Of a stretch of 64,000 nt of DNA, positions 25,129 to 34,151 are shown piece by piece; the first letter of the stretch is position 1; every line of letters starts with the position of its first letter. The notes under the pieces are model-generated. The model saw only the letters and a list, made by a program, of their open reading frames with translations, did not search any database and was not told where the DNA came from. Position numbers and translations under genes: made by a program. The stretch spans positions 620,001 to 684,000 of the forward strand of contig OY282447.1 of assembly GCA_958296165.1 (NCBI GenBank). The letters run 5' to 3'. The stretch is from an uncultured Pseudomonadales bacterium (GTDB lineage: Bacteria > Pseudomonadota > Gammaproteobacteria > Pseudomonadales > Azotimanducaceae).

Positions 25129-28100
25129 CTAATGGCCTGCTTGGAAACGCACGTTGTAACGCGCATGGAGCCGATCGCGCTTTGCCAGCAGGGCCGCGTC
25201 CGCGCCGGCGGGCACCGGCAGCGGCCCCACCGTGTCGCCGTGCCGCGTGTACAAGTCCATGTCCTTAGCCCAGCCGTGGAAGCGCAGCGCGTAATAGCGG
25301 CGGTGGCCGGGCGCTGGTGCTGGCTGCGCCGGAAACTCCAGATGGATTTCCTCGCCGCTGCCGATGATGGCCAACGCGCCGTCGATGTTGCGCACCAACT
25401 CCACCGCGTCGCCTAGCGCCGTATAGAAGCCGCGCGCCACCTTTGCGTCCCAGAACGTCGACCGGTCGTGGTAGTCGTAGTGCGGCTGGCGCTGTGGCCC
25501 GGTAGTGCGTTTGGCGAAGCCGGTGCGGGCCACGCGGGCCAAACTGGGCGCCAGCGTTTGCTCGGCGGCGTCCAGAGGTTCTTCCCACGCCACGCGCAAG
25601 CGATCCCAGTAGATTTCCATGTTGGAAGACAGCCGCAACGCATCCGTGCCGGGCGGCAGGGCTGGCAGCGGCAGAGCCATGGTGCGCGGCATGCCGGCAG
25701 GATAGCCGAACTCCACTGCGATGGGCTGCCACAGCCCGTCGGCACCGCGCGCCTCCAGCGTCGGCGCGCGATAGCGCAGGCCCGCCTGCCACGCCGCGAA
25801 CACCGTCTGCGAGTAGGGGAACTCGATCCAGCCATCCGCCACCAGCACCGCGCCCTCGGTCGGCAGCGGCGCGTTGAAGGAGAGCGTTAGGGCTTGATCT
25901 TCCGCCAACAAGCCGATGAAGCGCGGATCGGTCGCCGCAAGCGGCGGCGCGCGTCGATCCAAGGCCGTGGCGAGCGTCGTCACGTCGGTACCGTCTGCCG
26001 CCACAACGCTCGCCGGCAGCTGCGCGCGTCGGAAGTAGATCGGCCGGCCGGTGGCTGGCGCCCCACCAACCGCCAAGCGTTCGTCCAGAACCATCGACCA
26101 ATCTTCCGGCAGGTCGTAGAGAGTCAGCCGTGCCGCATCCAAGTAGGCGTTCTCTTCCATCGGTTCAGCGAACTTGACCCTATAGCGGCCCTCGCGGGGC
26201 GCCATTTGGGTCGAATCCAGAAGGTAGCCTTCCACCGGGCGCGGCGGCGCATAGCTGCCGGGTGCGCTCAGATAGCCTAGAGCCCCGCCGCCGAGCACAT
26301 CGCTAACGAAGCGAAACTTGCTGCCGTCCCACACGAAGAACACCGGGCAGCTGGCCAGCTGGCGCTCGGTCTCGGCGATGGCGTGGCGTTCTCCGGCCGC
26401 AAGGTCAAGCTCGGTTTGGCGAACGCCGTCCGACCATTCGAGCGCCACGAAATCGGCTTGGTGGTGGCCGCCGAGGCCCGCGCTCAACGGTTGCAAGCTC
26501 TGGCCGGGGCCGGAGTGCGAGTCCAAGACGTCCAGCACCGTCCAGCGCCCGGCGGCGCGGACTTTCACGGCCGTGCCGATGCCGGAGGCGTTGGAACGCA
26601 TCTGTTCTCCCTCGCTGCGCCCGCTGGGCGCGAGCGCAAGGAAGGGGTAGCGACCAGCGCCGGGCGGCGAGAGCGTGAGACCACTCTCTCCCAAGGCAAC
26701 GACGGCGGGGCCCGCCGCGGCGTTTTGCACCACCGGCAGGGCATCGGCGAGCGCGTCTAGCGGTTGCTCGAACAAGGTGACGGCGCTAGCGGGATCGATG
26801 ATTGCAAAGCCGCTGGCGAGGATGCGCAGGATCTCTTGGCGGCCATCGCCGTCGAAGTCCGCGACCGCCAGCGCTCCGGCGGCGCCGGCGTCACCGGATG
26901 GCGCGACCACTGTGTCGCGCAGCCATGCCGAGCCGTCGTAGCGCCAACGGAGCAATTCGCCCGCTGGCGTGAGGCCGTAGATTTCGCGGTAGCCGTCCGC
27001 GTCGACATCGGCGATCGTCGCCGCGCTCAAAGTCGCGGCTTTGAAGTCGTCGAGCCCCGCCAAGGGCTGGTAGTGCCAAGTGCGATCGTTCTGCCAAACG
27101 TCGTGGGGCGCGGTGCGATTGAGTACCACGATGTCTAGGTCCCGATCGCCATCCAAGTCGGCTATGAGCACTTGCATGCCGTTGCCGCCACGCAAGCCGA
27201 AATCATCGGCAAGTTTCCGAAACGAGCCGTCGCGGTTGTTGCTGTAGAGCTCGTTGCCGTCCGTGCCGGCGCTAAACACGTCCAAGTCGCCATCGTGGTC
27301 GGCATCGAACAGCGCACCGGCGTGGCAGGGCCGGTCGCCCAGGGTCGCCGCCGGCGCCCACACATCGGCACTCGTCTGACGCCAGATGCGAGCGCCCGTC
27401 GCGCCGCACAGCACCGCATCCAACAGGCCGTCGTCGTCCACGTCGCCCCAAAGCGCGGCATTGACGGGGGCGATGCCGGCGAGAGGATGGTCATCGACGG
27501 GCGTGAACGTATCGCCGTCGCCGGCGAGCAGCAGCGCAGTCTCGCCAGCCACCAGTAGGTCTTGGTGGCCATCGCCGTTGAAGTCGGCGGTAGTGATGTC
27601 GCCGCCGGTGGCGGCGGCCGCTACCAGTTGGCGCGGAGAAGCGAACAGCGCACCCGCGGGCACGGGCGGCGGCTCGAACTGCACCGGAGTCACCGCCAGC
27701 GCGGTCGCTTTCGGCCCCATGCGGGTGTAGGAAAAGCCAGCCAGCCGTGCAGCCGGATTGGCGTCGAAGCGCTGGTAGTCCGCGAGCAGTTGGCCCGCTT
27801 CCTCGGCTCCGCCAGCGCGTCGCAGCGCCTGCGAGCCGGCCCAGTAGGCGCTGCGCAGATAGGGATCCAAAGCGGCACTCTTCAGCATCCAATCCGCGGC
27901 AGCTTGATAGTCGCCCTGCTGCAGTAGCGCCTGGCCGAGGAAATAGGCCGCATAGGCATCATTCGGATCCGCTTGCGTCACACGCTCCAGCTGCCCGGCT
28001 GCCCTCTCCGCATCGCCAAGGTAGAGATGTAGGATCGCGGTGGTGTAGAGCGCCCGCAAGTGCGCCTGATCTTCGGCCAGCACGGTGGCGAGAATGTCCA

Positions 28101-28383
28101 GCGCCAGCTGCTCATCGCCCTCCTGCTGGCGATTCAGAGTGGCGATCGCCAAGTTCACGCGGGCCTCCAGCCAGCCTGGGGCACGAGCCGCAACAGCCGC
28201 GAAGACCTCTTCCGCAGCGGCGTATTCGTAGCGCCCCATCAACGCCACGCCACGATCGTGCTCGGCGATCAAGCCCTGGTCGATGGCTGGTTGATCGGCA
28301 GTGCCGCACGAGGCGAGCATGGCAGCGACACCAAGTGGCAATAGCCAAGCCGCAACGACGCGGTTTGCAAAAGCTGTGGGCAA
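25129..28383 (-). CDS. TPR and FG-GAP/VCBS repeat lipoprotein with ASPIC/UnbV domain (1084 aa)
   Basis: TTG start at 28383 with a strong AGGAGG site. The signal peptide ends in the lipobox LASC (Cys26), so it is a predicted lipoprotein. Residues about 36-220 are TPR repeats (GVALMGRYEYAAAEEVF; LGQALLQQGDYQAAADWML). A propeller region follows with calcium loops DFNGDGHQD, DVDDDGLLD, DADHDGDLD, DLDGDRDLD, DVDADGYRE and DFDGDGRQE. An ASPIC/UnbV-like part (GIGTAVKVRA; FVALEWSDGVRQ) comes next, then about 390 residues with no family I can name. It is the first gene of a three-gene operon with the pentahaem cytochrome and the CRTAC1-type protein. Confidence 0.88.
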   Translation of the reverse strand: MPTAFANRVVAAWLLPLGVAAMLASCGTADQPAIDQGLIAEHDRGVALMGRYEYAAAEEVFAAVAARAPGWLEARVNLAIATLNRQQEGDEQLALDILATVLAEDQAHLRALYTTAILHLYLGDAERAAGQLERVTQADPNDAYAAYFLGQALLQQGDYQAAADWMLKSAALDPYLRSAYWAGSQALRRAGGAEEAGQLLADYQRFDANPAARLAGFSYTRMGPKATALAVTPVQFEPPPVPAGALFASPRQLVAAAATGGDITTADFNGDGHQDLLVAGETALLLAGDGDTFTPVDDHPLAGIAPVNAALWGDVDDDGLLDAVLCGATGARIWRQTSADVWAPAATLGDRPCHAGALFDADHDGDLDVFSAGTDGNELYSNNRDGSFRKLADDFGLRGGNGMQVLIADLDGDRDLDIVVLNRTAPHDVWQNDRTWHYQPLAGLDDFKAATLSAATIADVDADGYREIYGLTPAGELLRWRYDGSAWLRDTVVAPSGDAGAAGALAVADFDGDGRQEILRILASGFAIIDPASAVTLFEQPLDALADALPVVQNAAAGPAVVALGESGLTLSPPGAGRYPFLALAPSGRSEGEQMRSNASGIGTAVKVRAAGRWTVLDVLDSHSGPGQSLQPLSAGLGGHHQADFVALEWSDGVRQTELDLAAGERHAIAETERQLASCPVFFVWDGSKFRFVSDVLGGGALGYLSAPGSYAPPRPVEGYLLDSTQMAPREGRYRVKFAEPMEENAYLDAARLTLYDLPEDWSMVLDERLAVGGAPATGRPIYFRRAQLPASVVAADGTDVTTLATALDRRAPPLAATDPRFIGLLAEDQALTLSFNAPLPTEGAVLVADGWIEFPYSQTVFAAWQAGLRYRAPTLEARGADGLWQPIAVEFGYPAGMPRTMALPLPALPPGTDALRLSSNMEIYWDRLRVAWEEPLDAAEQTLAPSLARVARTGFAKRTTGPQRQPHYDYHDRSTFWDAKVARGFYTALGDAVELVRNIDGALAIIGSGEEIHLEFPAQPAPAPGHRRYYALRFHGWAKDMDLYTRHGDTVGPLPVPAGADAALLAKRDRLHARYNVRFQAGH

Positions 28384-28677
28384 GCGTCCTCCTACTCCTT
28401 AGTACCGACCTGCAAGCAGCCCGACCAACGGACCTGCTTTCCGACGAGGTCGGCGGCTACTATCACACGGATCGGCAAGTTGTGGAATAGGCTAACAATC
28501 GCGTGCCGCTACTGGCGTGATTCCGATGCGCGACGGAAGCGAGCGATCGGCCTTGACATCGTGCGCTAGGCTCGTAGGCTAATTGTGCGCGTCGCCGCAG
28601 GGCCAAGAACGGCACCTGCTCAATTGACGTAGGGCGGTTGGTCGTTGTGGTCTTGGTCGAAGTGAGGAGATAGTCAA
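28384..28677. other. Divergent intergenic region between the haem operon and parA island
   Basis: No gene seen. It must carry the promoter of the minus-strand haem operon; I could not identify a convincing one. A sigma70-like promoter for parA lies within it. The boundary to the lower-GC parA island falls near its right end. Confidence 0.5.
28553..28580 (+). promoter_or_regulatory. Putative sigma70-like promoter of the parA pair
   Basis: TTGACA at 28553-28558 and TAGGCT at 28575-28580 are separated by 16 bases. They lie about 98 bases before the parA GTG start on the same strand. Confidence 0.4.
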
Positions 28678-29604
28678 GTGCCGGTGATCTCTGTAATCAA
28701 CTACAAAGGCGGAGTCGGGAAGACCACCGTAGCCGCGAACCTTGCGGCCAAACTCGCATGGCGAGGGCGGCGCGTTCTTCTCATAGATATGGATTCGCAG
28801 GCAAGCCTGACGTTCTCCTTCGTCAAACCCGAACAATGGCGGGACGACCTAGAGACCGACGGGACCATCAAGTCTTGGTTTGATTCATTCGAGGATGGTC
28901 AACCAATGTGTTTGGAAGACCTTGTATTCCAGCCAGAGGACGTCACGAAGCGCCTACGCAGGACGAGCGGAGAGATACATCTGATAGCGTCGCATTTGGG
29001 CTTGATAAACGTCGACTTGGACCTAGCGACAGAATTGGGCGGCGCCACCGTGAGCAAAACGAAGGCCGCATTCTTGCGTGTTCATCAGCGTCTTCGCAAT
29101 GGTCTGTCTGCACTTGTGGACCAGTTTGACTTGGTTCTTATTGACTGCCCTCCCAATTTCAATGTCGTAACGAAAACCGCGATTGTTGCTAGCGACCACC
29201 TTCTAATTCCTGCCAAACCTGACTATCTGTCGACCTTGGGCATCGACTACTTGAGACGAAGTCTCGATCAACTGGTCGAGGACTTCAATGATTACGCCAC
29301 ATCAGGCGGAGGCGCCAAAGTCGAGGCAATAGACCCTAAAGTCATGGGCGTCGTGTTCACCATGGTTCAGGTCACGAGTGGGAAGCCCATTGCCGCACAG
29401 CGCCCGTTCATCTCCCAGGTGGCGAACTTACGCATGCCAGTGTTCGACCAATGGATACGGGAGAACAAGACCCTCTTCGCGGACGCGCCGGAGTATGGCG
29501 TGCCGGTCGTTATCGGAAATCGCCCTTCTGGCCAGACGTACAAGACCGTCGTACAGGAGATCGAGCGTTTCGTGGACGAATTCGAGAAGTCGCTATGGCC
29601 GTAG
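28678..29604 (+). CDS. ParA family partition ATPase
   Basis: 308 residues, GTG start with GAGGAG upstream. The deviant Walker A is NYKGGVGKTT (8-17), with the signature lysine; the Walker A' aspartate is in LLIDMDSQAS; Walker B is LVLIDCPPN. The C-terminal half (GNRPSGQTYKTVVQEIERF) matches the AAA_31/Soj-like class. Instead of a ParB-type gene, a 153-residue partner overlaps its end by ten bases. Codon use is visibly less GC-rich than neighbours, which suggests transfer. A role in positioning DNA or protein cargo, or in a mobile element, is possible. There is no DNA-binding N-terminal extension, so it is not the P1-type ParA. Confidence 0.9.
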   Translation: MPVISVINYKGGVGKTTVAANLAAKLAWRGRRVLLIDMDSQASLTFSFVKPEQWRDDLETDGTIKSWFDSFEDGQPMCLEDLVFQPEDVTKRLRRTSGEIHLIASHLGLINVDLDLATELGGATVSKTKAAFLRVHQRLRNGLSALVDQFDLVLIDCPPNFNVVTKTAIVASDHLLIPAKPDYLSTLGIDYLRRSLDQLVEDFNDYATSGGGAKVEAIDPKVMGVVFTMVQVTSGKPIAAQRPFISQVANLRMPVFDQWIRENKTLFADAPEYGVPVVIGNRPSGQTYKTVVQEIERFVDEFEKSLWP

Positions 29605-30056
29605 CGCCGCATCAGACTCCCAAGCAGCAATTTGTCTCTCTACTTCAGGCAATACTGAGGGATGTGAAGGCAATGGATGATGGATCGTTCGAGCGTCTCG
29701 TCGCTGGTGACTTGGCGATCGGAGTTGTTCCAAGGGGGGCGTCGAAGTCTCGTAAGCCTGCGGAGGCGTGCTCGGAAGAGCAAGTGACGCAGCTTAAGGA
29801 ATCCCTCGGGGCGGTTACTGCGAGAGATCAGGCTAGAGAACTGATAAGTAGCGTGCTTCGGACCAAGCGGGATATGAGCTACTTTGCCCGTTGCTTGGAT
29901 ATACCCATACCAAACAAGGCTTCATCCGCAGAAATGATGAATCGGTTGGTCGAGGCGACTGTCGGCTACCGGCTAAGATCCGCTGCCATCCGCGGTCGGG
30001 AAACCAACCTGAACAAGGTTGATCGGGTCGAGTCGCCTGCAGCGTCGAGTGGCTGA
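29595..30056 (+). CDS. ParA-coupled hypothetical protein with SAP-like C-terminus
   Basis: 153 residues, not recognised as a named family. ATG 29595 overlaps the parA stop by ten bases. The N-terminal part (QFVSLLQAILRDVKAMDDGSFERLVAGD) looks helical. The C-terminal part (MSYFARCLDIPIPNKASSAEMMNRLVEATVGYRLRS) has the helix-extended-helix pattern of SAP/HeH-like nucleic-acid-binding motifs. It may be the cargo or DNA adaptor of the ParA-like ATPase, replacing ParB. It is in the same lower-GC island. Confidence 0.7.
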   Translation: MAVAPHQTPKQQFVSLLQAILRDVKAMDDGSFERLVAGDLAIGVVPRGASKSRKPAEACSEEQVTQLKESLGAVTARDQARELISSVLRTKRDMSYFARCLDIPIPNKASSAEMMNRLVEATVGYRLRSAAIRGRETNLNKVDRVESPAASSG

Positions 30057-30759
30057 CAAGCACCGTCTTGCCAGCGCTTGGCGGCGCACCGTTTCGCCGC
30101 GCCGCGTCAAGCTGCACGGCGTGCGGCTCGCCGTGCCGCAGGCGCTCGATCGCGACGCCAAGAGAGCGCTCTACTCCGGGCGCTACGAACGCCGCAAGAT
30201 CAGGCAGCTGCGCAGCAAGATCGAACCCAACGACGTATTCGTCGATCTGGGTGCCGGGTTGGGGCTGACGGCGCTGTTCGCCGCTACGATGATTGGCGCC
30301 GGACGAGTGACGGCGGTGGAAGCGGATCCGCGCGCCGTGGCGATGGCACGCGCCAACTTCGCTCTGAACGACTGTGCCATCGACTTGATCGAAGGCGCCG
30401 CGGTGGGCGGCGCCGACGCCAACGTGGACTTCTACCCCAACGCCACTTTCGGCGCTTCAGCCTGCTTCCCTCGCGCTGGCGGCATCGATGCAATCCGGGT
30501 ACCGCGCATGGATCTTGCGGCCCTATTGCAGGAGCGCCAGGCGACTGTGCTGAACGTAGACGTAGAGGGTGCTGAACACGGCCTGCTGTCGAGCCTGCCG
30601 GACTTCGCGGCGCTGCGCGTGATCCTCGTTCACTTCCACGAACAGAGCGTCGGCTACGCCCGTTCGGCAGAGCTCACGCGGCTTCTGTTCGATCGCGGCT
30701 TCGCGTTCGATCTGGCCGACTCGCGCGGTCGTCGGATGATATTCGTCAGGGCGAGCTGA
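30049..30759 (+). CDS. FkbM family methyltransferase
   Basis: 236 residues from GTG 30049, which overlaps the previous stop (a TTG at 30019 is an alternative). The SAM-binding motif is VFVDLGAGLGLTALFAA, the acidic strand end is VTAVEADPRA, and the FkbM-specific LNVDVEGAEHGLLSSL and VHFHEQ are present. It probably O-methylates a sugar or other small molecule; the substrate is unknown. High GC content marks the end of the parA island. Its 3' end overlaps that of the convergent ELM1-like gene by 14 bases. Confidence 0.88.
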   Translation: MADKHRLASAWRRTVSPRRVKLHGVRLAVPQALDRDAKRALYSGRYERRKIRQLRSKIEPNDVFVDLGAGLGLTALFAATMIGAGRVTAVEADPRAVAMARANFALNDCAIDLIEGAAVGGADANVDFYPNATFGASACFPRAGGIDAIRVPRMDLAALLQERQATVLNVDVEGAEHGLLSSLPDFAALRVILVHFHEQSVGYARSAELTRLLFDRGFAFDLADSRGRRMIFVRAS

Positions 30760-31669
30760 CCAAGCGCTCCACGACGATCTCGGCGCAACGCCGATTCTCC
30801 GGATAGAAGTGCGGCAGCATCAGGCTGCCTTCCAAACGAAAGCCGTCGGCAGTGGAAAAGACATGGCCTTGGGAGAGCAGGAGGCGGATGCCGCGCGCGT
30901 GCTTGTTGTCGCGTCCGGGGCGTTTTACATCGAGCGCGATCACTCCCACCTGGGCGCTGGCGGAAAGCGCTTCGTAGAGCATCGATGCGCTGTCGGCGGT
31001 TACCCACACATAGCGGGCGGCGGCGAGCGCCTTTTCCAGAAAATCGCCGGAGGTCGATTGCCAAGGGCGATAGCGCAAGTTGGCGGCGGCTGGCAACGCC
31101 TCGCGCAGCCTCTCGGGCGTGCGCCGAGAATCGCACACCTGCCACTCCACGTGCGGAGACGCGCGAGCGATTGCAGCCACTTGCGCGGCCACGTCCGCGC
31201 TCGTCCACTCGAAGTGGCGATTGGCGCCGCCGAGCAGAATGAGGCCACTGTTGCCTGCCTTCGGGCGGTCGGCGGAAGGACAGACCACGCCGCGAGTCTC
31301 CACCAGGTTGTTCTTGCGCCAATAGCGGTCGTGCTGGGGCAGGAAGATGAGGTCGAACATGCGGTGCGGCAGCGTCGGCTTCATCAGCACCACGCTCTTG
31401 CCGCCGCAGAAGTAGCGCGCGATGAGGGTCGGCAGGTGCGTGCGGTGGCCGACGCCGACGGTGATGTCCGGGGCTGGAATGTCCGGTGCCCCACGCAAGG
31501 CGTGGCGACGTACTTGGCGCCAGAACAGCGCCTTGAACCGCATGTCGAAGTCGTACACCTCCACCGGCCGCAAGGCTTCGATGCCTTGCAGCAAGCCAGC
31601 GGACTGTTTCTCGTGGCCGGGCTTGCCGTCCACGAGGCGCCAGATGACCAACCGCCGTTGGCGCGTCAC
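30746..31669 (-). CDS. ELM1/GtrOC1-like putative nucleoside-diphosphate-sugar epimerase family protein
   Basis: 307 residues. The start LVIWRLVDGKPGHEKQSAGLLQGIE and the later ILLGGANRHFEW and WVTADSASMLYEAL are characteristic of the ELM1/GtrOC1 family (DUF1022), related to mitochondrial fission protein ELM1 in plants. The fold resembles GT-B glycosyltransferases, and bacterial members often sit near lipopolysaccharide genes. Exact chemistry is unknown. It overlaps the upstream small membrane protein gene by four bases. Confidence 0.85.
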   Translation of the reverse strand: MTRQRRLVIWRLVDGKPGHEKQSAGLLQGIEALRPVEVYDFDMRFKALFWRQVRRHALRGAPDIPAPDITVGVGHRTHLPTLIARYFCGGKSVVLMKPTLPHRMFDLIFLPQHDRYWRKNNLVETRGVVCPSADRPKAGNSGLILLGGANRHFEWTSADVAAQVAAIARASPHVEWQVCDSRRTPERLREALPAAANLRYRPWQSTSGDFLEKALAAARYVWVTADSASMLYEALSASAQVGVIALDVKRPGRDNKHARGIRLLLSQGHVFSTADGFRLEGSLMLPHFYPENRRCAEIVVERLVSSP

Positions 31670-31947
31670 CGACGCTGTTTCGGCAGTGCCAGGCTAAGCA
31701 CGGAAAGCACCTTCAGCTTGGCGCGCTCCCAGGCCGTCAAGCCGTCTGCGCCGGGCGTGGCGAAGACGGCATCGAAGCGTTGGAAATACGCGGCCAGCCG
31801 CGGCGAGTTGACGAGGCGGCGGCGCAGGCCGGGACTGTTTGCGGTAAACAGCAGCGCGGACAAGATGAGCAGCGGGATGCCCGGCAAGATCGGCACGATC
31901 AAGCCGATTAGCCCGACGATCAGGAGCAGGGAAGCGAGTGCGGACAT
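31666..31947 (-). CDS. Small membrane protein, DUF454/PGPGW-like
   Basis: 93 residues. A long hydrophobic hairpin (ASLLLIVGLIGLIVPILPGIPLLILSALLFTA) contains the proline-glycine turn VPILPGIP characteristic of small inner-membrane proteins of this type. The C-terminal half is basic and amphipathic (LVNSPRLAAYFQRFD). Function is unknown. ATGA overlap with the ELM1-like gene indicates co-translation. Confidence 0.75.
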   Translation of the reverse strand: MSALASLLLIVGLIGLIVPILPGIPLLILSALLFTANSPGLRRRLVNSPRLAAYFQRFDAVFATPGADGLTAWERAKLKVLSVLSLALPKQRR

Positions 31948-32133
31948 TGCTTAAGGCCTTGTCGAAAGAAAGATGATCGCTACGCAGCACGACCTATGCC
32001 AAATACCCACCAAGACGCCCGCCAAACGCCTGCCCATCGCAACCCATTGATTCACGCCAGTCAGGTGGTGGACGTGATGGAAGGTGGGTGGCGGAATCAA
32101 CCACAAGTGCGGCCATTACGCTCACTCGTGCTC

Positions 32134-32973
32134 TCACTGCAAGCTGTGGTCCATGCCGAACGCTGGCGTTTCGTCGCGTGGAGTGCCAACGATCTTCGCA
32201 GGCACTCCAGCGACCGTCACATGGGGCGGCACGTCTTCCAGCACCACGCTGCCGGCGCCCACCTTGGCGCCAGCGCCGATCTCGATGTTGCCGATCACCG
32301 TGCAGCCGGCGCTAAGCAGAACGCCACGGCGCACCTTCGGGTGGCGGTCGCCGGTGGCCTTGCCGGAACCGCCCAGCGTGACTGCATGCAAGATCGAGAC
32401 GTCGTCCTCCACCACTGCCGTCTCGCCGATGACGATGCCGGTGGCATGGTCGACCAGAATGCCGCGCCCGATCCGCGCCGCCGGATGAATGTCCACGCCT
32501 AGGCCGACGCTGATCTGGCTCTGGAAGAACTGCGCCAGCGTGCGCCGCTTGTGGCCCCACAGCCAATGCGCGATGCGATGCGCCTGCAGGGCGTGGAAGC
32601 CCTTGAAGTACAGAAACGGCGTGGAGAGGTCTTCGCACGCCGGATCGCGGCTGAAGGTGGCAACGATGTCCGTCAGGGCACCGTGCAGGATGCCGTCGTC
32701 ATCGGCCATCGCCTCGCCGATGACGTCGCGAATGAGCATGGTGGGCAGCATCGGATTGTCCAGCTTGCTCGCCAACCGGAAGGACAACGCGGCGCGGAAG
32801 CTGTCGTGGTTGAGGATGGTGGCATGGAAGTAGCTGCCGAGGATGGGTTCCTCGGCTGCTTTCGCTCGCGCTTCAGTCCGCATGGCGTCCCAGACGGCCG
32901 GCTCGTCAAGCGGCTGCCCGGCCCGATAGCGGTGCAGCAAGACTTCCGGTTGCGCTTCGATGGCATGGCCCAC
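32134..32973 (-). CDS. cysE: Serine O-acetyltransferase
   Basis: 279 residues from GTG 32973 with a GAGGGGG site. It makes O-acetylserine from acetyl-CoA and serine, the first step of cysteine synthesis. The N-terminal helical SATase domain (DAMRTEARAKAAEEPILGSYFHATILNHDSF) is followed by the left-handed beta-helix of hexapeptide repeats (IHPAARIGRGILVDHATGIVIGETAVVED). The active-site histidines are in LVDHATG and the catalytic region GSGKATGDRHPKV is intact. The C-terminal tail ends GMDHSLQ rather than the usual Ile, which may weaken docking to cysteine synthase. Confidence 0.95.
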   Translation of the reverse strand: MGHAIEAQPEVLLHRYRAGQPLDEPAVWDAMRTEARAKAAEEPILGSYFHATILNHDSFRAALSFRLASKLDNPMLPTMLIRDVIGEAMADDDGILHGALTDIVATFSRDPACEDLSTPFLYFKGFHALQAHRIAHWLWGHKRRTLAQFFQSQISVGLGVDIHPAARIGRGILVDHATGIVIGETAVVEDDVSILHAVTLGGSGKATGDRHPKVRRGVLLSAGCTVIGNIEIGAGAKVGAGSVVLEDVPPHVTVAGVPAKIVGTPRDETPAFGMDHSLQ

Positions 32974-32989
32974 GGCTAAGCCCCCTCGT

Positions 32990-33091
32990 CTTCGCAGACA
33001 GCATACGTTAGGGTAAGGGCGTAATTTTTCAAGCCTGCGCACAGCTATACAGCTATAGCGAACGCGCGGGCCACACTTAGGGCAACGCCAC
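32990..33091. promoter_or_regulatory. Divergent promoter region of cysE and the DUF2085 gene, with tandem 8-mers
   Basis: On the minus strand TTGAAA and TAACGT, 16 bases apart, form a plausible cysE promoter. Next to it the plus strand has two adjacent CAGCTATA units (about 33043-33058), which could be an operator for the divergent gene. Confidence 0.35.
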
Positions 33092-33634
33092 ATGGTTCGA
33101 GCAAGACGACAGCGGGAGGGCGCCAGGGCCGCCGCTCGCTTCGCAGCAGAGCCGGCGCACGCTTCGCGCGGCACAAGCGTCTTGTCGCTGGCTTGTTTGT
33201 GCGCCCTGGCTCTGGTGGTCGCACCGCCCCTTCTCGGCGCTGCCGGCTGGCCCTATGCGGACGCGCTGCGCTGGCTGCTGCACTCTGTCTGTCACCAGCT
33301 GCCCGAACGCAGCTTCCACCTGCTCGGCGAACCGCTGGCCGTGTGCCATCGCTGCACGGGCCTTTATCTGGGCTTTGCGCTGGGCGTCGCCGCCTGGCCG
33401 CTGCTGCCGGCGCTGTCCGCACGGTTGGCGGCTCGGCCGCGCTGCATCGTGTTGTTCGCAGTGCCGCTCGCCATCGACTGGCTGATCGGCAACTCGGCCG
33501 GATCCCGCTTTGCGACCGGCATGGTTGCCGCCTTTCCCGTTGGCCTGCTGCCGCTGCTCGCTCTCAACCAGCACGGCTCGCGCCGTCTTCCACCCGACCA
33601 CCCTGACTACAAGCAAGGAGCATCGCAACAATGA
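33092..33634 (+). CDS. DUF2085 membrane protein
   Basis: 180 residues. The signature VCHQLPERSFHLLGEPLAVCHRCTGLYLGF carries the paired Cys-His motifs of DUF2085. It has about four hydrophobic helices (VLSLACLCALALVVAPPLLGA; GLYLGFALGVAAWPLLPAL; CIVLFAVPLAIDWLIG; GMVAAFPVGLLPLLAL). The Cys-His pairs may bind metal. Function is unknown. The stop overlaps the start of the next gene (ATGA). Confidence 0.85.
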   Translation: MVRARRQREGARAAARFAAEPAHASRGTSVLSLACLCALALVVAPPLLGAAGWPYADALRWLLHSVCHQLPERSFHLLGEPLAVCHRCTGLYLGFALGVAAWPLLPALSARLAARPRCIVLFAVPLAIDWLIGNSAGSRFATGMVAAFPVGLLPLLALNQHGSRRLPPDHPDYKQGASQQ

Positions 33635-34107
33635 ACAATCCGAAAATGAAACCCGCGCTGATTGGCGGCGCCGTCTTTGGCGTGTTGGCGACACTGCCGT
33701 ACATCCAATACATCAACGCCGTGTGTTGTGCGCTCTACATCGGCGGCGGCGTGCTGGCCGTCTACCTATACCTCAAGGAAGCGCCAAGGGCGGAGAAGAC
33801 GCCCTACGGCGATGGCGCCGTGGTGGGAGCATTGGCCGGCTTGTTCGGTGCGGTCGCGACCACGCTCGCCACCATCGTACTCAGGCTCTTGGGCGTTGGC
33901 GAAGAAGAGGCTGCTCAAGCGCTCGCCGCGGTGGAGCAATCCGGCGTCGAGCTGCCGCAGTTCGTGCTGGACATGATGGGCACCTCCGGCTTGGGCGTTG
34001 GAATGGTGTTCTCGACGTTTGTGATGGCGATCATCCTCTATGGCATCTTCGCCACCATCGGCGGCTTGCTCGGCGCGGCCATCTTCCATCGCAAAGAGCA
34101 AAACTAG
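33631..34107 (+). CDS. Hypothetical membrane protein (158 aa)
   Basis: Good ribosome site (AAGGAG) and an ATGA overlap with the DUF2085 gene. Hydrophobic helices lie at about residues 9-45 (a helical pair with two adjacent Cys, NAVCCALYIGGG), 64-86 and 122-150. Repeated glycine-alanine stretches suggest close helix packing, as in small channel-like proteins, but no family is recognised. Probably works with the DUF2085 protein. Confidence 0.7.
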   Translation: MNNPKMKPALIGGAVFGVLATLPYIQYINAVCCALYIGGGVLAVYLYLKEAPRAEKTPYGDGAVVGALAGLFGAVATTLATIVLRLLGVGEEEAAQALAAVEQSGVELPQFVLDMMGTSGLGVGMVFSTFVMAIILYGIFATIGGLLGAAIFHRKEQN

Positions 34108-34151
34108 GCCAAGAGCCAGGCACCAAGAGGAAGCCAGGCAGCGCGAGCCTC

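Noticed and set aside
33043-33058. Tandem CAGCTATA as a separate finding
   Set aside because: Two short units could occur by chance; noted only within the cysE divergent promoter.
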